From Pythium myriotylum (lineage: Eukaryota; Oomycota; Peronosporomycetes; Pythiales; Pythiaceae): 64,000 nucleotides of DNA. Of this stretch, positions 34,701 to 44,357 are shown piece by piece. The notes below the pieces were generated by a model, which had not been told where the DNA came from, ran no database searches, and worked only from the letters and a program-made list of their open reading frames with translations. Where the stretch lies: contig JALJCQ010000011.1 of assembly GCA_023091665.1 (NCBI GenBank), positions 2,356,001 through 2,420,000 on the forward strand, read 5' to 3'. How positions within the stretch are numbered: position 1 is the first letter of the stretch; the number at the start of each line of letters is the position of its first letter. Both the position numbers and the translations under genes were made by a program.

Positions 34701-35488
34701 ATCGCTGGGCTGCCACAAGGTAAACACTCATTAGTATCTGGATCAGCGCGAGTGCCGTTCATGCATGTGATGCATTCTTTTGATGGAAGGAATCCACCAG
34801 ACTACAGTCAAGTCGGAAGAGGCATCAGTGCACAGAGGGGGGGGGGGGGGGGGGGAAGCGCTTTAGATGGAGACTCACTTCATTCTTCTCGACGAGGATC
34901 GCATTACCCTCGCACTTGCAGTCGCTCGAAGTCGTGTCGAATCCCATCGTCGAGTTACCGCACGGAAGACACATTCGCGCATCCCTAGTGGGCACAAGAC
35001 CTGGAGGGCATTTTGTGCAGATCTCCAAATTGCATGGTGCTGGCCACGTAGAAGCACAGGTTGAGTCGTCTTCATTCTCCCGGTACGATGACTTGCTGGA
35101 GCCAGCACCAACCCACTCGGCATCAATGAATTTCATTTGATTGCCAAGAAAAGAGTCGCATGTTCCTACCGACAAGAGCAAGAACCCGGGAGACCAAATA
35201 CGTCCAAATCCTGGGTATCGGGGATCTGCGAAGACGTCTCAGAAGACAACAAATCCCACTCGAAATCAATGCTCATACCAGGAGCGAGTTAGCTGTGGCC
35301 GCTCCGCCAGAGGGACCCACACAGCGATTGCAACTCAGGACTGACGTATCATAATATTCGCTCGCCGTATTGCATGTGCTTGGGTCAAGCGACGGAATTA
35401 ATATCAAAGATTGGGTGTCTTCGAGTAGCAAGGCAAGTGCGATGGCCACGATCACGAGCCCTCGCAAGGTCGTGCGCTGGTGAATCAT
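31724..35488 (-). CDS. TMEM67: Meckelin (transition-zone Wnt-type receptor)
   Basis: Eight exons: 35488-35279, 35225-35170, 35095-34879, 34801-34489, 34420-34149, 34101-32076, 32015-31945, 31876-31724; all phases agree; 1,105 aa (human meckelin is 995). Residues 1-25 are a signal peptide. The N-terminal 250 residues are cysteine-rich (CSCR, CTKCPPG, CLPCG, CICKSGY). A conserved island reads YCQALGNLCV. The C-terminal half has several membrane helices with family motifs FLIDWEKPR, VSIWRTIFVANEWN, ERFFSEPYDQIFVDLC and CRSPYPFADGSM. The small last exons give DLWLDNHAISAFATYL and the terminal SLVDSRFLM, matching the animal C-terminus; without them the frame would stop early. Meckelin sits in the ciliary transition zone and its presence implies a flagellated zoospore stage. 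The N-terminal junctions (35279-35095) are the least certain. Confidence 0.92.
34802..34878 (-). other. Meckelin intron carrying a 19-nt poly-G/poly-C run
   Basis: 77-nt intron with a GTGAGT donor and TAG acceptor. Nineteen consecutive G residues on the plus strand (34837-34855) form a C-run on the coding strand, upstream of the acceptor. Confidence 0.8.
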
Positions 35489-35997
35489 TGTCTGCGGAAA
35501 GAGCGAAGATATGGGGCGTGGATATGCGTGCTAGTGATCTCCGTAAGCCCGACCCCTTGCTTGGACGCCGGCAGTTAGATTGAAACGGCCAAGACTGCAC
35601 GATGAGGCTTTCTATTGGTCTCAACCCACACTGCTCAATCTCATGGACACCACTCCGTGGCGGATGCTATTTTCCCCTCCACGCTGGCTGCTCGGTTTCC
35701 GATTTCGAAATAGGTTGAGCATTGAGTATGGTGGTGCAAGGCCCAGCATGCGACGGCGCGAGGTCACACCTGAGCAAATAGTAGCGCGACTCAGCCAATG
35801 CAACTCACTCCTGTCCAAGGGGGCTAAGCTTGCAAGCAGGTCAAAATCAGAGTTGTCTCGTTGCCTGCTACCACTTAAGAAGTTTTGTCTCGCACCCTCG
35901 ACATCACATCGTCGCTGTCAGAAGCTTGTTGTCTCTGCGTGCATGCGCGCTTCATCCCCTATCGCCTGAGCGTTTAGTCAACTGGTCCTCTTCCTCG
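35489..35997. other. Divergent promoter region between meckelin and formin
   Basis: 509 bp between the two start codons. Several short open frames occur on both strands, none with recognisable content. It should contain the promoters of both genes. Confidence 0.5.
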
Positions 35998-38900
35998 ATG
36001 GGTAATAGTACCTCCAACGACGCCACATCCGGGGCGAGGTTTCTCGCGGGATGCCCTTCAGTACGTACATGCACATAAGTGACATCCCCACCAGGCTAAG
36101 TTCTCCTTTCCCTTCCAGATCCCGCCACCACCTTCCGACCAAGACGTCCAGTCAGAGTTTGAGTGCTTCCTGCGAGCTCGGCATGTTTCCCCCACCGTTG
36201 TTGACGAGCTCAACTGTGTTGAGTCGCCTGAGACCAAATGGATGTATGTTTGCTTGGACAAATATATCAGCACACCGGAAGGCGCAGAAAAAGAGCTATT
36301 GGAGCCGAGTGTCTGCGTGCAAGAAATTCTCGACCCACAATTGCACTTGGAGAGTCTGCATGACCTCTTTCGTGCAGTGCGTATCAACATGATCCTGCGA
36401 TCCAAGTGCGTATCCCTCCCATGACTCGTCAGCGGGTCCCGGAGCTAACGGTCTGTCGTTTTTCATCAGGGATTGGATAGAGAAGTTCATTCAAGCAGGT
36501 GGCGTGCAAGCTCTCATCGTGCTTCTGGATCCTGCCAAGGCCGTGTCACAACTTGTTCACGTGGAAGCGCTCAACGCGCTCTTCGCTCTGTCCAACTCCA
36601 GCCTCGGCATCGAGGCGATGGTTCATGCTGAGGGTATCTGCGATCGCCTCATCGACTTGTACTCTGGCTCCATGTCGAATATTCTGCGTGGACGTATGCT
36701 AAGGCTACTTGGCATCGTTTCCAGTACAAACCAGGAAGGGCAGAGCGAGGTAATGACTGCCCTACGTCGCGACTATAGAGAAGGGACCAAGTTCGTCCTA
36801 CTCTCTAAGAGTTTCGTGGAGAGCGAGGATGATCAGTCTTTCCAGCTCCATGTTCTGTCATTTTTCAACATTATAATCGACAAGACACCAGCACTCGTTG
36901 AGCGCGTGACTATCCGAGACGAGCTCGAAAAGCTCGGCTTTGTCAGTGCGCTGGAGAGATACCGATCAGAAGGTAAACAGCCTGCTCCTCCTGGAATGGC
37001 TGCACAGATCGAGCTGTTCTTCAAGGGCCACAGCAGCGATAGGACGAAGTCATCTGGTGGAGTTCAACGTCGCCTCTCACTTAGTATTGCACCAATCGAG
37101 GAGCCAGAGCCAGTGAAAACATCACAGGAGGCGATCGCCTCAAATCCTGGTATGAAAGAGTACTCCCCAAGTGACTCAGATAAAACCCCGTCTACGCAAC
37201 GCGAAGAAACACGTACCCTGCAAGCAAGAAAGTCGCTGCGTCTAGAGATGCCACATCTACATACCGAGACTGAAGAAGTCCACGGAGAAGCTGTGATATC
37301 TCCTCCACCTGCCCCAGATCCGATGCAGCGTCGTCCATCAGGTTCTCTTCTGCCGTCGCTATCAATTCCAAAGGTTAGTGTTGCATTCGGATCTACGAAA
37401 TCGATTGAGAATGCCGACGAGCCCCATCAACCAACGAACGGCATTTGCTTACTGTCTCCACCGGTTGAGACCCCTGCAGCTAAAGATTCCACAGAATCGA
37501 ATGCTCCACCATCGCTGGAGAACATCATGTCGATGCTACAACAGGGAACCAAGACGCTGGACGAACAGACAAACCAGAAGCTGCTCCACTTGCTTGCGAC
37601 GCTCGCAACGTCGATCACTACTGACGGATCTGCCTCTGGAAAAGTGGTCGCAAAGCTGGAGCAGAGTCTCGCAGGTCACCCCAACACAGACCGACTTCGC
37701 TCGCCTGATCCATCTCCGGTCGTGCTGCCCAGACTTCAACTGCGCCTGCCTTCTCGGTATAGTGATTCCGACGTTTACGCGCTCGCTACAGGCACGCCCG
37801 CCAAGGCATCTGTGGGTGGTCATCACCATCACTCGAGGATGCACGGTGAGACCCTCATCGAGCATGCACCTCGTAGTCCAAGCATTTCTCACTATGAAGA
37901 AGAACACAGTCCTCGCCGGTCTATGACCGAGACCGAGAGCTATGATGAATCGTCCCACGAGCGTGAGGTACAGGCTCGCAGCAAAACTTCGGTTGCCAAG
38001 AATGCGCTCGCTGGTTTCTTCCAGCACCTCAAAAAGGGTCAGGCCTTGCCAACAACGCCTGCGCCTACGCCTATGGCAACTGCCAGTGTGAAGAAGGATG
38101 CCCGTCGGCCTGTGTTCCCCTCGTTCGGCACAGCTTCCGCCGCACCATCACCCATGCCTCACGGCTCTACTGGATCGTTCACCCTCCCGCCTTTGACTCC
38201 GTTAAAGCCTTCCATCTCGATTTCATTGCCACCTCTAACTCCAGTCCGACCGCAGATGGTGGCAACGATGTCAACGCCAATTGCGATGATGAAGTCTCCA
38301 TGTATGAATGAGAAACACCTCGAGGCTGTTAAAGAAGAAGAAGCCGAGTCGCCGAGCCCTCAAGCACCGAGCAGCTCGTCGGGTTTGCCCGATATCACGA
38401 AATTCCGAAAGTTGCTCGCCATGGGGGCCCCCAAAGCTGCCGTGCGCGCAAAGATGCAGCAGGCGGGGGTGGACCCCGACTTACTCGATCGCCCTGATAC
38501 TGCTGTGAGGACAGAACCGGAAGTACCAGTCGCTCCATCAGTAGCTCAGGTCGAAGCACCTCCTGTTCCAGAGCCAGTGGCATCTGGACCTGACATCTCG
38601 AAGTTCCGCAAGCTGTTAACCATGGGAGCACCGGTGGCTGCAGTGAAGGCCAAAATGCAACAAGCAGGACTGGATCCAGCGCTTCTCGATCAACATGCGA
38701 ACGCTTCTCCCGTCTCCGCGCCTTCGATTCCGACATCTCAACCGACACCGGAGGAACCGGCACCAGCTCAGGCGACCTCCACGAAGATCAAAGATGATCC
38801 CTCGTACTCTAAGTTCTTCAAGTTGCGGGCAATGGGTGCGCCAGCAGAAGCTGTTAAGGCCAAGCTCCGCCAGGCCGGCTTGAACCCAGACTTTCTCGAT

Positions 38901-41825
38901 ACTCCAGACGCAGATATGCCATCACCAAACAACAACGCGCCAATCCTTGATGCCACGCAAACACCAGCAGCTGAAACTGCGACTCGTGTGAAAGATGATC
39001 CAGAGTACGCGAAGTTCTTCAAGTTGCTCTCCATGGGAGCCCCACCGGCGGCAGTCAAGGCGAAAATGCAGCAGGCAGGTGTCAATCCAGATCTACTTGA
39101 TACACCTGACGCCTTCGTGCCATCAAAAACAAGTGGCAATAATAACAATGCTGAGCACTCCGCCCCAGCACCCGAACCTGCAAAGAAAGTTCTTGTCAAA
39201 GACCACCCTGACTATGCCAAATTCTTTAAGCTCAAGACCATGGCGCCGGTAGAAGTTGTCAAGGCCAAAATGCGTCAAGCTGGGCTTGACCCTGAGTTGC
39301 TCGACACGCCAGACGGTGAGATGCCAACTAAAGGCAATCCTGAGACGCCCGAGACACCAGTTCCGTCGAAGCTTGGCGGCGCCGGAGCCGCGCTGGCGAA
39401 CATGCTGGCAAATCGACAAGGGGCACCCGCAGATTCGTCTTCTAATCAGTCGAACCAAGCAACTGTACTGGTCAAAGACGATCCCGCATACGCGAAGTTC
39501 TTCAAGCTCGTGGCGATGGGGGCACCACCGGATACCGTCAAGGGCAAGATGCAGATGGCTGGACTTCGCCCTGAGCTGTTGGACACCCCGGACGCCCCGC
39601 TTAATCCTGGAGGAGGCTCTAACAACCAGGCCAGCAATAACACGGGCGCTGCACCTGCTGGACCCGCTCGTCGAGCTAATCTTGCACTTTCTATCAAGCC
39701 ACCGAGCGCAATTGCGAAGCCCACGACACGGCCTTTGTATTGGCAGCAACTCAAAGGCGACTCGATCCGTGGCACGATCTGGGAAGAAATTGAAAAGGAA
39801 CAAACAAAAGAAAACAATGCTGAGGTGCCACTCTTCCTTGGCGACTCCGAGCTCGGGCTCTTGGAGAAAGAGTTTCCGGCTCAGACAGCGCCGATGACTG
39901 GCCCGGGCAAGCAAACTCGTTCCTTCTCGATGGATCAAATGCCCAAGGAACTCATGTCACCTCGTGTGGTCTTCCTCATCGATCGATCACGCGCCAACAA
40001 CATTTCGATCATTATCAAGCAGTTTCGCATGAGCCACGCAGCCATCCGAGAAGCGACGATGAAAGTGGACGCCAACGTGCTCACTCTCGAGCGCGTCCAG
40101 GGCCTCATCAAGATACTACCGACTGATGAAGAAGTGGCAGCAATCACCAACTACCAAGGAGATCCACTTTCGCTGAACGAAGCGGAGCGTGTGCTCAAGG
40201 AGCTCATCACGGTACCGCGACTAAAGCAGCGACTCACGGCGATGCAGTCCAAGCTCCAATTTCCTCAATTTGTCCGTGATCTGCAGCAAAAAGTTGACAA
40301 GCTTAGAGCAGCCTGCACTGAAGTCGGCCAAAGCAGCGAATTCAAGACCGTTCTTCAGGTCGTGCTCCAAGTCGGCAACAAGATGAACCAAGGCACGGCT
40401 CGCGGTGGCGCCAAGGGATTTCGGCTCGGTGATCTACCCAAGCTCTCACAACTCAAGGCCGTCGACAAGACCTCGACGCTGCTCCATTATGTGGCTCGAA
40501 TGATCCGACTGAAGAAAGGCAACGCCGTGCGGCTTAGCGAGTCACTTTCGTCGCTATATGACGTGCAAAACATTCCCATTCCAGAGCTGCCCGCCGACAT
40601 GGCGAAGGTCAGCGAGATTGTCGAGTATGTAACCAATGAGCTTGGCGCGCAGAAGCTGAAGAACGCGATCGAAGAGAAAGAACCATGCGACCACTTTGTC
40701 AAGATCATGGGCGAGTTTTTGGCGACGGCTTCGAGCATCACGAACACACTCAAGAAAGATCTTGAGGGGATGGTGCAGTTACTCAAAGAGACGATGCAGC
40801 GGTTTGGCTTCCAAGGTGATAGTGAAGGTGACGAAAGTGTCCCTTGTTCGAGCGATGCTGGATCGAATTCCGCGGCCTTGGCTAGCGCCGGCGAGTTCTT
40901 CACGCTCATCTACGAATTCAGCGTCGGTCTGATGAAGGCGGACCGTGAGAATGAGGTCAAGCGATTGCGTGAAGAGGCCAAGGCAAGACAGAGTGCCAAG
41001 GCCAAGACCCCCGCACTCGGCCAGCGCAGCATGTCCTCGCGAGACATGACGACGGCGTCTCGACGCACGTCCATCGTCGTCGATAAAAAGATGGATGGTA
41101 ACTGCTCAGCAGGACCAGAGACACCGGAACCGAACAAGTTAAAGGACAAGACCAATGCATCAGGCGAACGAGTCTCGCCGATGCTGCGTCAGCGATCCGC
41201 AAGTCTGAGCGCGATTGTCGCGAACAATGTCGACGTCGACGCGATCGTCAACTCGCTACCGGCCAAGTCATCGAGCCCGAGCGACAAGGACAAGGCACCA
41301 TCCGTCGAAAAGAAGCTAGCGGTCGAGCTGAAGACACCATCCAAGAAGGCGGATACGCCAGAGACCAAGCCGTCGGCGATCAAGCCTCCGACCAAGTTTG
41401 TGCTACCGAGCAGCAGCGGCGCTGGCAGCAACGACAAGGATAAAGGTGCCAAGCTCAAGTCAGCGATCCCCATGCCGAGCAAGATGATCAAAACCCCTTC
41501 GGCGACGTCCAAGCCATTGCCCAAGTCTCCCGGACAGCAGAAACACGACTACAGTGTGTGCTACGAATCTCCCCTCGGGCTCACGATGCCCGAGTCGCTC
41601 GACAAACCCAAGCCGAAGCAGGAGAAACCTGAATTCGAAGAAGTGCTTCCATTTGACATGGCGTCTATCGAAGACATTCGCGCTCAGCTCGTAAAGAAGC
41701 ACGTCCCGGGTGACAGTAACAATAACAGCAGCAGCGAACCCTCGACGATCAAGGGAGCGTCTTCGCCCGAGCAAAGCACCGCCGAGATCGACCTGTACAC
41801 CGAAGCGTTTGAAGATGACGCCTGA
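35998..41825 (+). CDS. Formin (GBD/FH3-FH2) with six short repeats in place of FH1
   Basis: Three exons: 35998-36060, 36119-36405, 36470-41825 (introns of 58 and 64 nt); 1,901 aa. Exon 1 encodes MGNSTSND, a fair N-myristoylation consensus. Residues about 30-300 form an armadillo-like GBD/FH3 region (FIQAGGVQALIVLLDP, VEALNALFALSNSSLG). A long Ser/Pro-rich linker follows. Six copies of a ~36-residue motif (YAKFFKL..MGAP..AVKAKM..AGLDPELLDTPD) occupy residues about 755-1160. The FH2 actin-nucleating domain starts at TRPLYWQQLKGDSIRG and includes GNKMNQGTARGGAKGF and DKTSTLLHYVARMI (residues about 1200-1620). No polyproline FH1 is seen. The tail is low-complexity Ser/Lys/Pro. Formins nucleate and elongate unbranched actin filaments; FH1 normally recruits profilin-actin. 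Confidence 0.92.
38391..39593 (+). repeat. Six protein-level repeats in formin
   Basis: Copies start at about 38391, 38591, 38803, 39004, 39210 and 39486. Shared residues are K-F-x-K-L, M-G-A-P, V-K-x-K-M-x-x-A-G-x-x-P-x-L-L-D. Copy 5 lacks the Gly of MGAP. Spacing is uneven (about 200-280 nt), so this is diverged tandem duplication and not a fresh array. The motif resembles the short helical repeat of WASH-complex subunit CCDC53. Confidence 0.8.
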
Positions 41826-41924
41826 GTCGTCGTTCTCGTCGTTTGTTAGTCGCTTGCTTTAAGCCTGGTGTCCATATAGATTTGCATTCTCTTTGAAACG
41901 ACACGCCTCTTCATTCCCGTTTCA

Positions 41925-44355
41925 ATGCGACCCAACGTAAAACTCTGCTCACTCGTTCTGCTGCTCACCACTGCGAGCGGATTACAAACCCAGTCTCATC
42001 AGACGTGAGCTCCCTGTTTTCCACTCGAGCTGATCTCTTCCTTCTCACTCTTCATCTTCAGATGGTTTCCACCTCGTCGCCTCGCAACAGTCTCACCGCT
42101 GAGCTTGTTCCGAGCCGTGGCTAAGCGTGGGCTGCGTGGTTTCCTCGAGGGCGGCCAGTTCCCGCAGTCCACAGCCGATGCCTGTGCCCAGCGATGCGTG
42201 AACGACCCGTTCTGCCTCTCGTTCGACCTCGAGACGGCCACGCAGACGTGCTACGTCTCGTACTCGGACCGGTACGCACACCCGGAGGCCTTTCTCGAGT
42301 TCCCCACGGGCATCTACTACGAGTGGCAGGGCGTCGTGGATGCTCCAACGCTCGAACCCGACGGCGGACGGTTCACCACGCAGCCAGCCGTGCGCCTGCT
42401 CACGCACAAGCTCGGCGCGACGATCCACTACCAGATCGTCAATGCTTCGTCTGTCCTCGTTCCCACAGCGACTGACCTCGTCGGCTCGAACAAGCGCTAT
42501 ACCGTTGCTCGCAGCGGCGACGTGGTCGTACTACCGCCGTACTCGTGCCGCATTTACGCGTTGGCGGTCAAGGACGGCATGCAGGACAGCCCGCTCGTGG
42601 TCTCAAGCGACTACCGGATCTATCGTAAGTTGCACGACTCAATTATAATATGTTTATAACTATTCTCGCGGTCTCACTCTGGTTTCCAAGCGGCCAAGTA
42701 TCTCTTCTTGGTGCCAAGCTTCAACGGCAACTTCCACGGGCTCGTCGCACGCATCCAGCTTGACATTCGCGGCAAGAAGCGACCGCGACCCGCACGGTTC
42801 CACGAGTTCAGCGACTACGAGACGGTGCTCGGAGTCGGGCCGTACAAGACCCAGGTCGCGACGATCAACATGGCCTCGCTCGATGCCTCCTTCAAGGGCT
42901 TCGAAGGAGGCTTTACAGCATTCAGCAAGACGGCTTTCCTCAATGAGACATACCTCACACCAGCATCCGACGACAAAAACTACATGGTCTCGGTCTGGCG
43001 CGTCGTGCTCGAGGAGCAGTACGTACCTCACCCGCAGCGCGTAGGCACACCCACGCGTATCCTCCAAGACGCCGAGTACCTCTATCTCACACCTTACTAT
43101 AACGGCGTCAGATACCTCGGACAGATCATCCGCGTACTCACCATGACCTTCAACTGGACTGTCCCCGTGATCCAGCAGCTCAACCTTACACAGATCGACT
43201 CGAGTCTCCGAGGGTTCGCGTCGTCGTTCACGGACGAGGCAAACCGATACGCGTACTTCGTACCCAAGGAAAACGAGCGCGGGCTCCACGGCAAGCTCGT
43301 GCGGCTCGACCTCGAGAACTTTTCGCCGTCCGGAGTCGCGGTGCTGGATCTCGAAGCTATCAACCCGCGTTACGTCGGCTTCAGCAGTGGCTTCAAGTGT
43401 ATGTATCAATCTATCCGTACGCGTGTTGTGCTAACTGACGAGCTCACGTTCGTGGGTTTGTAGACAAGAACTACGCGTATCTTGTGCCGTTCGGTCGCCC
43501 TCTCGTTGGTGACGAGAGAACGACCAACTTGCGCGAGTTCCCCGTGACGAACTCGGGTGTCGTCGTGCGCGTCAATCTCACGAACTTCGCAACCGCCGAC
43601 AGTATCGACCTAGCAGCGATTGACCCGCGCCTCTGTGGCTTCAGCGGTGCCGTGCGAGGTAAAAACTCCCCTTTCGTGCTTCAAATTATAATCCACAGGC
43701 TAACCAAATTCAATTTTGTTTTGACTATCAAGTTGCAAACTATGCCTACTTCGTGCCGTTCATGCGAGTCAAGCAAGCTGCCTCTGCGGAGCTGAAGGCA
43801 TTCTCAGGCGTCGTAGCGCGCCTCGATCTGCTTGACTTCCGCTCGGTCGCGTGGCTCGACCTATCGGTCCTCGACGACGACCTGCGAGGCTTCGTACGCG
43901 GCTTCGCCTACAAGACCTTTGTCTTCCTCGTGCCGCATCGCGCGCACTTCTACTCCCGCGACGTCATCGTGCAGACGGGCAAGGTCGTGCGGATCGATAC
44001 GACCGACTTTTCGCTTAGTGGCGTCTCGGTGCTCGACCTTCCGACCTCCTCACGCAGCCAAGTCCCCGACCTGCCTGACAACGCGTTACGTGGCTTTCGC
44101 GGCGGCGTTGTCTCGGGCAAATACGGCTTCTTCGTGCCTTACTTCAACGGCCGCAGCTTCTCGGGGAACGTTTGCCGCATCAACCTTGACAAGTTCAACG
44201 AAGTGCAGACGCTCGACCTCACGCAGTTGAGCCCCTCGCTCACAGGCTTCACCGGCGCCGTGCTCTCCAAGACCGAGGAACCGCTCGAAACCGACCTCTT
44301 CGGCGAGTTCGAGATCCGCGCCGGCACGACCACGCCCTACGAGTACGTCTACTGA
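41925..44355 (+). CDS. Secreted protein: apple/PAN-like domain plus seven-repeat propeller-like region
   Basis: Five exons: 41925-42004, 42062-42624, 42691-43398, 43464-43658, 43733-44355; phases all agree; 722 aa. Residues 1-22 are a signal peptide (MRPNVKLCSLVLLLTTASG). Residues about 45-110 are PAN/apple-like with paired cysteines (DACAQRCVNDPFCLSFD...CYVSYS). Residues about 125-205 resemble the CHB_HEX_C beta-sandwich domain (ATIHYQIVNASS, CRIYALAVKDGMQDSP). From residue 210 to the end there are seven repeats, each with Y-x-F/Y-x-V-P..N-G, a short V-x-R-I/L-D/N strand, L-D-L and a G-F-x-x-G/S-F closing motif. Seven units suggest a closed seven-bladed propeller, which is inference. No membrane anchor is seen, so it is probably extracellular or cell-wall associated. 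Its stop codon lies 2 bp from the stop of the opposing MORN gene. Confidence 0.82.
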
Positions 44356-44357
44356 CG

